This document shows, piece after piece, positions 1 to 7,746 of a stretch of DNA of 30,039 nt. Made by a program: the position numbers and the translations under genes. Below the pieces are notes generated by a model. That model saw only the letters and a program-made list of their open reading frames with translations, had not been told where the DNA came from and made no database searches. The stretch's first letter is position 1; each line of letters opens with the position of its first letter. The stretch lies in NCBI GenBank assembly GCA_964643885.1, contig CAZXUI010000058.1, forward strand, positions 1-30,039, read 5' to 3'. This DNA comes from CAADGL01 sp964643885 (GTDB lineage: Bacteria; Planctomycetota; Phycisphaerae; UBA1845; Fen-1342).

Positions 1-142
1 TCAGACCGGTCAGAGACCGGTCCCCCAATCAGACCGGTCAGAGACCGGTCCCCCGGATCAGACCGGTCAGAGACCGATCCCCCAAATCAGACCGGTCAGA
101 GACCGGTCCCCCAAATCAGACCGGTCAGAGACCGATCCCCAA
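1..142. repeat. tandem array of ~29-bp hairpin repeats, left copy
   Basis: Five head-to-tail units begin at 1, 29, 58, 87 and 116 and are 28, 29, 29, 29 and about 27 bp long. Each holds two copies of the 8-bp palindrome GACCGGTC separated by AGA, then a C-run and AA or GGA. Because GACCGGTC is self-complementary, each unit can fold as an 8-bp stem with a 3-nt loop. In units 3 and 5 the second palindrome reads GACCGATC. The array touches the window edge, so more units may lie outside. Unit lengths are not multiples of three and there is no unique spacer sequence, so it is neither coding nor CRISPR. The same unit occurs in inverted orientation at 2627-2795. Confidence 0.93.
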
Positions 143-193
143 TTCTCGGAGCAGTGAAGAGCAGGCCGGACACCGCCGTCCCATGGAGGAACC

Positions 194-1360
194 ATGCCGT
201 TTGAACCCGCAGAGAGGCTGAAAGCGCTCCCGCAGTACCTGTTCGTCGACATCGACCGCAAACGGCGGGCGCTGATGGATTCGGGCAAGGACGTGATCAA
301 CTTCGGCGTAGGCGATCCGGACCAGCCAACGCACGGGTTCATCATCCAGCGCCTGAAAGAGGCGGTGGATAAACCAGCGCACCACCGCTACCCGCATGAC
401 CAGGGGCTGCCGGAGTTCCGCAAGCAGGTCGCGGCGTTCTTCGAGAAGCGCTACGGCGTCGCCCTCGACCCGAATCGCGAGCTGCACACCCTCATCGGCA
501 GCAAGGAGGGCCTCGGCCACCTGCCTCTGGCCGTGTTGAACCCGGGCCGGACCGCGATCGTGCCGGACCCCGGCTACCCGGTCTATCGCTCGTCCACCAT
601 TTTCGCGGGCGGTGTGCCGTGGACGCTGCGGCTCACCGAGGAGACGGGCTGGCTGCCGGACCTGGAGGCCATCCCGGCCGATGTGCTGCGCAATGCGTCG
701 CTGATGTTCATGAATTACCCGAATAATCCGACCGGTGCGACGGCGAGCCTCGCCTTCTTCGAGAAGGCCGTGGCCTTCGCCCGTCAGCACGGCATTCTGC
801 TGGTTCAGGACGCGGCCTATAGCGAGATGTACTTCAGCGACCCAGCTCCGAGCATCCTCCAGGTGCCGGGGGCCAGGGACGTCGCCGTCGAGCTGCACTC
901 GCTCTCGAAGACTTTCAACATGACCGGCTGGCGGCTGGGTTTCGCGGCGGGCAACGCCGAGGTGATCGCGGCGCTGGCCAAGGTCAAGGCGAACATGGAC
1001 AGCGGCCAGTTCGGCGCCATCCAGGAGGCCGGCATGGCCGCCCTGGCGGGGATCGACCGGCCGGAGCTGCACGCGGCGCGGCGGATGTACCGCGAGCGGG
1101 CCGAGATGATGGCCGGCGGGCTGCGCGAGCTGGGCTTCCGCGTCCGCGACCCACAGGCCACCTTCTACATCTGGGCCGGCGTGCCGGACGGATACGACTC
1201 GCTGCGGATCGTCAACAAGCTGCTCGACGAGGCGGCGGTGGTCTGCATTCCGGGCAGCGGGTTCGGCGCGGCCGGTGACGGGTACGTGCGCTTCGCGCTG
1301 ACGGTCGACATGGCGCGGATCCGCGAAGCGCTGGATCGGATGAAGGCGCTCAAGTGGTAG
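194..1360 (+). CDS. dapL: LL-diaminopimelate aminotransferase (class I/II PLP aminotransferase)
   Basis: This 388-residue fold-type I PLP enzyme is predicted to convert tetrahydrodipicolinate to LL-diaminopimelate with glutamate as amino donor, a one-step branch towards lysine and peptidoglycan. The N-terminal INFGVGDPDQPT segment (35-46), the MNYPNNPTG motif (173-181), Asp206 in the QDAAY segment, Lys239 in SLSKTF (the PLP Schiff-base lysine) and Arg247 in GWRLGF are all present and properly spaced. Length matches the short bacterial DapL-type family. The ATG at 194 is preceded by GGAGG with about 5 nt spacing. Its stop overlaps the folK start by 7 bp, which suggests translational coupling. 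A related class I aminotransferase of other specificity cannot be excluded from motifs alone, but the N-terminal region (PxxYLFVDIDRKR) is typical of DapL-like proteins. Confidence 0.86.
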   Translation: MPFEPAERLKALPQYLFVDIDRKRRALMDSGKDVINFGVGDPDQPTHGFIIQRLKEAVDKPAHHRYPHDQGLPEFRKQVAAFFEKRYGVALDPNRELHTLIGSKEGLGHLPLAVLNPGRTAIVPDPGYPVYRSSTIFAGGVPWTLRLTEETGWLPDLEAIPADVLRNASLMFMNYPNNPTGATASLAFFEKAVAFARQHGILLVQDAAYSEMYFSDPAPSILQVPGARDVAVELHSLSKTFNMTGWRLGFAAGNAEVIAALAKVKANMDSGQFGAIQEAGMAALAGIDRPELHAARRMYRERAEMMAGGLRELGFRVRDPQATFYIWAGVPDGYDSLRIVNKLLDEAAVVCIPGSGFGAAGDGYVRFALTVDMARIREALDRMKALKW

Positions 1361-1836
1361 AAGCGCCGGGCGGCATTTTCGTCGGGCTGGGATCGAATCT
1401 GGGGGACCGGGCGGCGATCATCGCCCGCGCTCTTTCGCTGCTGGACGCGTCAGGCGTGCGCGTGCTGCGCTGTTCGAGCCTGCACGAGACCGTTCCGCAG
1501 GGCGGTCCGGCCGGTCAGGGTCCCTATCTGAATGCGGTGGCCGAGATGGCGACGGCGCTGCGGCCGCGCGAGCTGCTCGAAGTGCTCCTGGATGTCGAGC
1601 GGCGGTGCGGCCGGACGCGTGGCGAGCGCAACGCGCCGCGCACGCTGGACCTGGACCTGTTGCTCTACCGCGACGAGCGGATCGACGAGCCGGGGTTGAC
1701 CGTGCCGCATCCGCGCATGTGGGAGCGGTCTTTCGTGCTGCGGCCGCTGGAGGAATTGTGCGGCGCGGCGCGGGTAGAGGCGTTGCGGCGGCGGTTCGGG
1801 CCGGCCCGCGAGGCAGACGAGGCCCGGGCGCGCTGA
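1354..1836 (+). CDS. folK: 2-amino-4-hydroxy-6-hydroxymethyldihydropteridine pyrophosphokinase (HPPK)
   Basis: This 160-residue protein transfers pyrophosphate from ATP to 6-hydroxymethyl-7,8-dihydropterin in folate synthesis. The family-opening motif VGLGSNLGDR lies at 10-19, TVPQGGPAGQGPYLNAV at about 47-63, and the metal-binding signature APRTLDLDLLLY at 94-105, with Asp99 and Asp101 as the expected Mg2+ ligands. PHPRMWERSFVLRPL (119-132) closes the active site. The start is GTG at 1354, inside the last codons of dapL, so the two genes are probably co-translated. Length is normal for HPPK and no fused FolB or FolP domain follows. No other folate gene is visible in the window. Confidence 0.95.
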   Translation: MVEAPGGIFVGLGSNLGDRAAIIARALSLLDASGVRVLRCSSLHETVPQGGPAGQGPYLNAVAEMATALRPRELLEVLLDVERRCGRTRGERNAPRTLDLDLLLYRDERIDEPGLTVPHPRMWERSFVLRPLEELCGAARVEALRRRFGPAREADEARAR

Positions 1837-1872
1837 GGCGGAGCACAGCGCGGGGACTTCCGGAGAGCGACC

Positions 1873-2511
1873 ATGTTGCTGGACCTGACACAGGGCGGGT
1901 GGGATTATCGCAGCGTCTACAAGCTCTGCATCAGCTTCGTCACGCCGCGGCCGATCGCGCTCGTGTCGACGGTCTCGTCCGACGGGCGGCCGAACCTGGC
2001 GCCGTTCAGCTTCTACAACATGGTTTCCGCGAACCCGCCGACGGTGATGTTCTGTCCGGGTCTGCGGCGCGACCGGACGGAGAAGGACACGCTGATCAAC
2101 GTCAAGCAGACCAGCCAGTTCGTCGTCGCGACGGTCGATGCGGACCTGGGGGAGCGGATGGTGCGCTGTGCGGCCGAGCTGGCGTACGGCGAGAGCGAGT
2201 TCGAGTTCAGCGGGCTCACGCAGGCGGCGGCGGCGAGGGTGCGGCCGGCGCTGGTGCGCGAGGCGCCCGTGAACATCGAGTGCGAGCTGTGGAAGATCGT
2301 CGAAACGGGCGCTGAGCCGGGCAGCAGCAGCGTGGTCTTCGGGCGGATCGTGGCGATTCACGTGCGGGATGAGCTGCTGACGGAGGAGGGCGTGGTCGAT
2401 CCTCATCGACTCCGCGCGGTGGGGCGGCTGGGCGGTGCGTGGTACGCGAACGTCACGGAGCCCTATGCGATGCGGATTCCGGAGCCGCCGGCGAGCAAGG
2501 GGCGCGGCTGA
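1873..2511 (+). CDS. flavin reductase-like FMN-binding protein
   Basis: This 212-residue protein belongs to the flavin reductase / DIM6-NTAB family with a split-barrel FMN-binding fold. The typical N-terminal run is visible: SFVTPRPIALVSTVSSDGRPNLAPFSFYN (about 17-45), where TPRPIA and the DGxxNLAPFS segment contact the flavin phosphate. The VFGRIVAIHV strand (about 156-165) and the C-terminal LGGAWYANVTEPYAM segment also match the family. Such proteins are cytoplasmic and either reduce free flavin with NAD(P)H or act as FMN-dependent reductases; the substrate cannot be read from sequence. It lies 36 bp after folK on the same strand, and the ATG has GGAGAG about 5 nt upstream. It appears to be the last gene before a new promoter at 2550. 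Confidence 0.85.
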   Translation: MLLDLTQGGWDYRSVYKLCISFVTPRPIALVSTVSSDGRPNLAPFSFYNMVSANPPTVMFCPGLRRDRTEKDTLINVKQTSQFVVATVDADLGERMVRCAAELAYGESEFEFSGLTQAAAARVRPALVREAPVNIECELWKIVETGAEPGSSSVVFGRIVAIHVRDELLTEEGVVDPHRLRAVGRLGGAWYANVTEPYAMRIPEPPASKGRG

Positions 2512-2549
2512 GAGCAACGCGGGGCGGAGGGAGCCAAGCAGGTTGCAGC

Positions 2550-2578
2550 TTGATCAAAACAAAGTAGCCTCATATACT
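2550..2578 (+). promoter_or_regulatory. sigma70-type promoter of the metal ABC operon
   Basis: TTGATC (2550-2555) is followed after exactly 17 bp by TATACT (2573-2578), so initiation near 2585 is expected. The -35 box sits in the small palindrome TTGATCAA, which could be a minor operator, but no extended DtxR/MntR/Fur/Zur-like dyad is visible. The segment is distinctly AT-richer than its surroundings. If used, the transcript carries a leader of about 285 nt that contains the whole repeat array at 2627-2795. Confidence 0.6.
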
Positions 2579-2626
2579 TTTCTTAGCGCGGCCAAAGTGC
2601 CGATCTGTGTCCGGGCCGGGGCCACC

Positions 2627-2795
2627 GGGGGCCGGTCTCCGACCGGTCTCTGGATGGGGGACCGGTCTCGGACCGGTCTGTTGGGGGACCGGTCTCCGAC
2701 CGGTCTGTTGGGGGACCGGTCTCTGACCGGTCTCTGGATGGGGGACCGGTCTCTGACCGGTCTGAACGGGGGACCGGTCTCTGACCGGTCCTGCC
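2627..2795. repeat. tandem array of hairpin repeats, right copy, inverted relative to 1-142
   Basis: Six units begin at 2627, 2656, 2683, 2710, 2740 and 2768, with lengths of 27-30 bp. Each opens with GGGGG and contains two GACCGGTC palindromes separated by TCT, TCC or TCG, then TGTT, TCTGGAT or similar. They are the reverse complement of the unit at 1-142. In the first unit one palindrome reads GGCCGGTC, which would still pair through G-U in RNA. As the unit lengths vary, a protein reading through the array would change frame, so this is not a coding repeat. It lies between the promoter at 2550 and the start codon at 2871. Confidence 0.93.
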
Positions 2796-2870
2796 GACAG
2801 CGCGGCGGCGCGAAGCGCCATCCGCAGGGCGCCAGCGCAACGGGCTTGGAAAGAACGAGGGAATGAATCG

Positions 2871-3902
2871 ATGATCAATCGAACCGTCCGCGCGGCGGTG
2901 GCTGCAAGTTCGGCGGCGGCGCTGCTTGTGGGCATCATCGGCTGTGACGCGAAGGCCTCCGGCTCGTCCCAGGCGCGCACCTACCCCTATCGCGCGGTCA
3001 CGACCGTCGGCATGGTGACCGACATCGTCCGGCAGGTGGCCGGCGAACGGGCGGAGGTCGTCGGACTGATCGGCGCCGGGGTCGATCCCCATCTCTACAG
3101 CCCGACGCGCAACGACATCGCCCAGCTTCAGTCCGCAGACGTGATCTTCTACAGCGGCCTGCTGCTCGAGGGGAAGATGACGGATGCGCTGGTTCGCGTC
3201 GCGCGGGGCGGCCGGCCGGTGTTCGCGGTGACGGAGCTGCTCGACGAGTCCTTCCTGATCGAGTCGCCGCAGATGGCGGGGCATGCGGATCCGCACGTGT
3301 GGATGGACGTGTCTGCCTGGAGCCAGGCGGTCGAGGTCGTGGCCCGGTCGCTCGGCGAGTTCGATCCGCCGAACCGGGCGCAGTACGAGTCAGCCGCAAA
3401 GCGCTACCAGGCGCAGCTCGCGGAGCTGCACGAATACGCGAAGCGCGTCATCGCGTCGATCCCGGGCAAGCAGCGCGTGCTGATCACGGCCCACGACGCG
3501 TTCAACTACTTCGGGCGGGCCTACGGAATTCGCGTCGAGGGGATCCAGGGCATCTCGACCGAGAGCGAAGCGGGGCTGGAGGACATCAACCGGCTCGTGC
3601 GGCTCATCGTCGAGAATGACATCCAGGCGGTCTTCGTCGAGACGAGCGTGGCCGACAAGAACGTGCGGGCGCTGATCGAGGGGGCCGCCGCCCGCGGCAG
3701 GCAGGTGCGCATCGGCGGGACGCTCTTTTCGGACGCGATGGGGCCGTCCGGAACGTACGAAGGCACCTACATCGGCATGATCGACCATAACGTGACGACG
3801 ATCGCGCGGGCGCTGGGCGGCGAGGCGCCGCAGCGCGGCCTGCACGGCAAGCTCAGTGCGCCGGCCGGCGGCGAGCGCGGGGGCGGGGGCGGGGCGGAAT
3901 GA
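2871..3902 (+). CDS. metal ABC transporter substrate-binding lipoprotein (TroA/ZnuA/MntA class)
   Basis: This 343-residue cluster A-I binding protein is predicted to capture Mn2+, Zn2+ or Fe2+ outside the inner membrane. It has a short basic N terminus, a hydrophobic stretch and the lipobox IIGC, so Cys25 would be the lipidated residue. The four metal ligands of the TroA family are present with family-like spacing: His74 (VDPHLY), His142 (ADPHVW), His208 (TAHDAF) and Asp288 (LFSDAM). The GISTESEAG segment (227-235) is also typical. It lacks the long His-rich loop of ZnuA, which favours the Mn/Fe/Zn TroA-like branch. The final 15 residues are Gly/Arg-rich. The start has GAGGGA about 10 nt upstream. 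It is the first gene of a four-gene operon, and its stop overlaps the ATPase start as ATGA. Confidence 0.92.
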   Translation: MINRTVRAAVAASSAAALLVGIIGCDAKASGSSQARTYPYRAVTTVGMVTDIVRQVAGERAEVVGLIGAGVDPHLYSPTRNDIAQLQSADVIFYSGLLLEGKMTDALVRVARGGRPVFAVTELLDESFLIESPQMAGHADPHVWMDVSAWSQAVEVVARSLGEFDPPNRAQYESAAKRYQAQLAELHEYAKRVIASIPGKQRVLITAHDAFNYFGRAYGIRVEGIQGISTESEAGLEDINRLVRLIVENDIQAVFVETSVADKNVRALIEGAAARGRQVRIGGTLFSDAMGPSGTYEGTYIGMIDHNVTTIARALGGEAPQRGLHGKLSAPAGGERGGGGGAE

Positions 3903-4765
3903 TCGTGCGAATCGGCGAGAGCGACGAACCTCCGCGCAAGCCGGCGGCGGATGCGACGACCCGGCCGCAGCCGATCGCGACCGGCGCGGAGCACCCGCGC
4001 ACGGCGCCGCTGTCGATTCACGACATGACGGTGGCCTATCACCGCCGGCCGGTGCTGTGGGACGTGGACTACGACGCGCCCGAGGGCAAGCTGATCGCGA
4101 TCGTCGGACCGAACGGGGCCGGCAAGAGCACGCTGCTGAAGGCGGTGCTGGACCTGATTCCGCGCGCCTCGGGCCAGGTGATGATCTACGGCAAGCCCTA
4201 TCGGCAGCAGCGCCACCTGGTGGCCTACGTGCCGCAGCGCGAGAGCGTGGACTGGGACTTCCCCGTCAGCGCCCTGGACGTGGTCGTGATGGGGCGATAC
4301 GGGCGGATCGGCTGGCTGCGGCCGGTGACGCGGCGGCACAAGCAAGCGGGGCTGGCGGCGCTGGAGCGGGTCGGCATGACCGAATACGCCGGGCGGCAGA
4401 TCAGCCAGCTCTCCGGCGGGCAGCAGCAGCGCGTCTTTCTGGCCCGGGCGCTGGCGCAGGAGGCGAGCATCTACCTGATGGATGAGCCGTTCGCCAGCGT
4501 CGACGCGGCCACCGAGCGGGCGATCGTGTCGGTGCTGCGCGAGCTGCGCTCGGCCGGGCGGACCGCGCTGGTCGTGCATCACGATCTCCAGACGGTGCCC
4601 GAGTACTTCGATCACGTGCTGCTGCTCAATACGCGCGTGGTTGCGTACGGGCCGGTGGACGAGACGTTCACGACGGACAACCTGCGCAAGACGTTCGGCG
4701 GCCGGCTGACGCTGTTGGAAGAGGCGGCGCATGCGATGGCGGTGCGGCGTGCGGAAGGTCGATAG
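3899..4765 (+). CDS. metal ABC transporter ATP-binding protein (TroB/ZnuC/MntB class)
   Basis: This 288-residue cytoplasmic ATPase powers the metal importer. Walker A is GPNGAGKST (70-78), the Q-loop glutamine is Gln113 (YVPQRE), the signature is LSGGQ (171-175), Walker B is IYLMDEP (191-197) with catalytic Glu196, and the switch histidine is His228 (VVHHDLQ). VDWDFPVSALDVVVMGRYG (117-135) is characteristic of manganese/zinc-type ATPases. The first 37 or so residues form a polar, proline-rich extension before the ABC domain. A later start cannot be excluded, but the ATG at 3899 overlaps the preceding stop in the ATGA arrangement usual for coupled genes. It overlaps the next permease by 35 bp. 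Confidence 0.94.
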   Translation: MIVRIGESDEPPRKPAADATTRPQPIATGAEHPRTAPLSIHDMTVAYHRRPVLWDVDYDAPEGKLIAIVGPNGAGKSTLLKAVLDLIPRASGQVMIYGKPYRQQRHLVAYVPQRESVDWDFPVSALDVVVMGRYGRIGWLRPVTRRHKQAGLAALERVGMTEYAGRQISQLSGGQQQRVFLARALAQEASIYLMDEPFASVDAATERAIVSVLRELRSAGRTALVVHHDLQTVPEYFDHVLLLNTRVVAYGPVDETFTTDNLRKTFGGRLTLLEEAAHAMAVRRAEGR

Positions 4766-6194
4766 GCGGCGGTGGCTGGGCGGCGCGCTGGTGGTGCTCT
4801 GGGCGCTCGCCGCCGCGGCGCAGGCACAGGACGCGGGGGAGCAGTCGTCCGGCGCCGAGCGGCTGCGCGACACGCTGCTGCTGCGTGACTACAACACGCG
4901 CGTCGTCGTGCTGGGGGTTACGTCTCTCGGGCTTTCGGCGGGCGTGGTTGGCGCGTTCATGTGTCTGCGCAAGCGGGCCCTGCTGGGAGATGCGATCAGT
5001 CACGCGACGCTGCCGGGAATCGCCGCGGCCTTCATGATCGCGGCGTCGCTCGGGCTGGCCGGCAAGTCGCTGCCCGTCCTGCTGCTGGGCGCCACCGTCT
5101 CCGGCGTGCTGGGCGTGCTCTGCATCCTGGCGATCGTGCACCTGACGCGCATCAAGGAAGACGCGGCCCTCGGCATCGTGCTGAGCGTCTTCTTCGGCGC
5201 CGGCATCGCACTGATGGGCATCGTGCAGAACATGGGCACGGGCCACGCGGCCGGGCTCAAGTCCTTCATCTACGGCAAAGCGGCCTCCATGCTGGCCGGC
5301 GACGCGCTGCTGATCGCCGTCGTGGGCGTGGCCGCCGTCGCCCTCTGCCTGGCGCTCTACAAGGAACTGACGCTGCTCTGCTTCGACTCGGCCCTGGCCG
5401 GCGCGCAGGGCTGGCCCGTCGTGCTGCTCGACATCGTCATGATGGCGCTCGTGGTCTGCGTGACGGTGATCGGGCTCCAGGCGGTGGGGCTGATCCTGAT
5501 GATCGCCCTGCTCGTCGTTCCCCCCGCCGCGGCCCGCTTCTGGACGGAGCGGCTGCCGCGCATGATGGCCGTCTCGGCGGCGATCGGCGCTGTCAGCGGA
5601 CTGATCGGAACGCTGCTCAGCGCGCTGATCCCCAAGCTGCCCTCGGGCGCGATGGTCGTGCTCGTGGCGGGTGTGCTCTTCGCGGCGAGCCTGGTGCTCG
5701 GCCCAGCGCGCGGAGTGCTCGCGCGCCTCATCCGTCATCAGATGCTCGCCCGGCGGATCGCGCGACAGCACCTGCTGCGGGCGATGTATGAGCTCTCTGA
5801 GCAGGCCGGCGGCCGCCCGCGGACCGTGAACCTGCGCGAGCTGCGGCGCCTGCGGAGCTGGTCGGCCGTCGAGCTGCACGGTCGCCTGCGGGCCGCCGTG
5901 CGCGACGGGCTGATCGAGCCGGCCGCGGGGGACGAGTACGTGCTGACCGAGGCCGGCCGCCAGGCCGCCTGGCGCGTCACGCGGAATCACCGCCTGTGGG
6001 AGCTGTTCCTGATCACGCACGCGGACATCGCCCCGAGCCACGTCGACCGCGGGGCGGACCAGGTGGAGCACGTGCTCGAAGAGCCGATGGTCGACCAGCT
6101 CGAGCGGTTGCTGGCCGATTCGCATCCCGACCTGATGAATCCGCCGAGCCCGCATCGGCTCGCTGTCGAGGCCGAAGGAGGGGCGGCGCGATGA
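4731..6194 (+). CDS. metal ABC transporter permease 1 with C-terminal DtxR/MntR-like module
   Basis: This 487-residue protein has an N-terminal hydrophobic segment (about 17-32, possibly a signal or extra helix), then an ABC-3 family permease of about eight membrane helices (55-330). CLRKRALLGDAISHATLPG (78-96) and the GLILMIALLVVPPAAA stretch (253-268) are ABC-3 hallmarks. Residues 335-470 form a complete iron-dependent-repressor-like unit: a winged-helix segment (341-410) and a metal-binding/dimerisation segment with His420 and Glu424 (NHRLWE), His437, and Asp443-Glu446-His447 (DQVEH). By eye these align with the His/Glu and Glu-x2-Glu-His ligands of MntR and DtxR. The fused unit would face the cytoplasm and could sense imported metal. 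The ATG at 4731 overlaps the ATPase gene; GTG at 4740 is an alternative. Confidence 0.9.
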   Translation: MRWRCGVRKVDRRRWLGGALVVLWALAAAAQAQDAGEQSSGAERLRDTLLLRDYNTRVVVLGVTSLGLSAGVVGAFMCLRKRALLGDAISHATLPGIAAAFMIAASLGLAGKSLPVLLLGATVSGVLGVLCILAIVHLTRIKEDAALGIVLSVFFGAGIALMGIVQNMGTGHAAGLKSFIYGKAASMLAGDALLIAVVGVAAVALCLALYKELTLLCFDSALAGAQGWPVVLLDIVMMALVVCVTVIGLQAVGLILMIALLVVPPAAARFWTERLPRMMAVSAAIGAVSGLIGTLLSALIPKLPSGAMVVLVAGVLFAASLVLGPARGVLARLIRHQMLARRIARQHLLRAMYELSEQAGGRPRTVNLRELRRLRSWSAVELHGRLRAAVRDGLIEPAAGDEYVLTEAGRQAAWRVTRNHRLWELFLITHADIAPSHVDRGADQVEHVLEEPMVDQLERLLADSHPDLMNPPSPHRLAVEAEGGAAR

Positions 6195-7537
6195 TCGACG
6201 CCATGCTCGCGTTCGAGTGGGGCACGCTCGACACGCAGATCGTCGTGGTCGGCGCGCTCAGCGCGATCTCCTGCGCGCTGCTCGGCGTCTTTCTGGTCCT
6301 GCGGCGGATGAGCATGATGGGGGATGCCATCAGCCACGCCGTCCTGCCGGGGCTCGCCGTGGCCTTCCTCGTCACGGAGAGCCGGGCGGACCTGCCGATG
6401 TTTCTGGGGGCCGCCGTCGTCGGCGTGCTGACGGCCGTGCTGGTGCAGTGGATTCATGAGCGCGGCGGCGTCGAGCAGGGCGCGTCGATGGGCGTCGTCT
6501 TCACGATCCTGTTCGCGCTCGGGCTCGTGCTGATCCGCCAGGCGGCGGATCACGTCGACTTGGATCCCGATTGCGTGCTCTACGGCGCCATCGAGTTCGT
6601 GCCGCTGGATGCGCTGCGCGTCTCGCTCGGAGGGCTTGTCCTGGCGGTCCCGCGAGCGGCCATTCCGATCAGCGCCGTGCTGCTCGTCAACCTGGCCGTC
6701 GTCGGGCTCATGTACAAGGAACTCAAAATCACGACCTTCGATCCCGCGCTGGCCACGACGCTGGGGATCAACGCCCGCTTCATGCACTATCTGCTGATGA
6801 CCCTGGTGGCCGTGACGACCGTCTCCGCTTTCGAGACGGTCGGCAGCATCCTCGTGATCGCCATGCTGATCGTGCCGCCGGCCACGGCCCACCTGCTGAC
6901 CGACCGGCTGTCGCTGATGCTCGTCCTGAGCGCAGCGCTGGCCGCAGCCTCGGCCGGGCTCGGCCACGTCGGGGCGATGATCGTGCCTGGCTGGCTGGGA
7001 TTCGGCCGGATCAGCACGAGCACGGCTGGGATGATGGCGGCGGCGGCCGGCGCGATGTTCGGCGTGGCGGTGCTGGCGGCTCCGCGGCACGGCATCGTCA
7101 GCCGCGCCCTGCACCGGCTCGCGCTGGCGGTGCAGATCGCGGCCGAGGACGTGCTCGGCGTGCTCTATCGCCTCGAAGAGTCGCCGGGGCGGGTCTGGTC
7201 GCCTGCGCAGATGCGGCGGGCGATCGCGGCCGGTCCGGTCGTCGGGCGGCTGGCGCTGTGGCGTCTGCGACGGACCGGCCGGGTGTCGACGGCAGGCGGC
7301 GAGTGCCGCCTGACAGACGCGGGGCGCGCGGCGGCCCGCAGCGTGGTCCGCTCGCACCGGCTGTGGGAGTCCTACCTGAGCCAGCACATGCCGCTGGCGG
7401 CCGATCACCTGCACGTGCCGGCGGAGACGCTGGAGCACGTCACCACGGCTCCGATGCAGGAGCGTCTGGCAGCCTCCTTGGGCGAGCCGGAGCTCGACCC
7501 GCAGGGCAAGCCGATCCCCGGCCGGCGGGACGAGTGA
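6191..7537 (+). CDS. metal ABC transporter permease 2 with C-terminal DtxR/MntR-like module
   Basis: This 448-residue ABC-3 family permease is paralogous to the preceding gene and probably forms a heterodimeric channel with it. The membrane part spans about 15-305, with VLRRMSMMGDAISHAVLPG (36-54) and ETVGSILVIAMLIVPPATA (215-233). The C-terminal cytoplasmic unit (about 308-445) again looks like a full DtxR-type module. Asp320 sits where MntR has its N-terminal Asp ligand, followed by a winged helix (323-385), His389 and Glu393 (SHRLWE), Glu412-x2-Glu415-His416 (ETLEH), and the DPQGKPIPG ending (436-444), which is a conserved DtxR-family signature. Its metal site looks more complete than that of permease 1. 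The ATG overlaps the upstream stop as ATGA; in-frame codons further upstream lie inside permease 1 and are not used. Confidence 0.9.
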   Translation: MIDAMLAFEWGTLDTQIVVVGALSAISCALLGVFLVLRRMSMMGDAISHAVLPGLAVAFLVTESRADLPMFLGAAVVGVLTAVLVQWIHERGGVEQGASMGVVFTILFALGLVLIRQAADHVDLDPDCVLYGAIEFVPLDALRVSLGGLVLAVPRAAIPISAVLLVNLAVVGLMYKELKITTFDPALATTLGINARFMHYLLMTLVAVTTVSAFETVGSILVIAMLIVPPATAHLLTDRLSLMLVLSAALAAASAGLGHVGAMIVPGWLGFGRISTSTAGMMAAAAGAMFGVAVLAAPRHGIVSRALHRLALAVQIAAEDVLGVLYRLEESPGRVWSPAQMRRAIAAGPVVGRLALWRLRRTGRVSTAGGECRLTDAGRAAARSVVRSHRLWESYLSQHMPLAADHLHVPAETLEHVTTAPMQERLAASLGEPELDPQGKPIPGRRDE

Positions 7538-7697
7538 GGCGGGATCGCAGCGACGGCCTGCGGCGGCGCGCCGATTTCCCCAGCGGCGAATCGCGTTTTC
7601 GGCGTTCTGAGGGCCGTTATCCAGGATTTTGGCGCGGAACCGGCGCCGGGGCTCTTCGCTCCGGCCGGGGGACCGCTTACATTGGGTGGGTCTCTCG

Positions 7698-7719
7698 CGG
7701 CCGCGTCCTGAGGCGGCCG
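7698..7719 (+). other. GC-rich hairpin upstream of the secreted protein gene
   Basis: CGGCCGC (7698-7704) can pair with GCGGCCG (7713-7719) around an 8-nt loop, 28 bp before the ATG at 7747. No T-run follows, so it is not a canonical terminator. The remaining part of 7538-7746 shows no convincing promoter; TTACAT near 7676 lacks a good -35. Confidence 0.3.
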
Positions 7720-7746
7720 GGGGCTCATGGGAAAGGAGAACATCCA

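Noticed and set aside
1..142. CRISPR array
   Set aside because: Units are contiguous with no unique spacers of constant length, each repeat is an internal double palindrome, and no cas genes are present.
67..345. Open frames reading through the repeat arrays (also about 2435-2866) with repeated GDRSLTGL-like peptides
   Set aside because: Unit lengths of 27-30 bp are not multiples of three, the frames lack ribosome binding sites and they overlap well-supported genes; the peptide repeats come from the DNA hairpins.
5996..6190. Earlier start for permease 2
   Set aside because: The extra 65 codons lie inside the DtxR-like part of permease 1 in another frame and are Arg/Gly-rich without family similarity; ATG 6191 overlaps the stop as ATGA.
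7569..7600. Terminator after permease 2 (CGCCG/CGGCG with a T-run further on)
   Set aside because: Only a 5-bp stem with a 10-nt loop, and the T4 run is separated from the stem by several bases.
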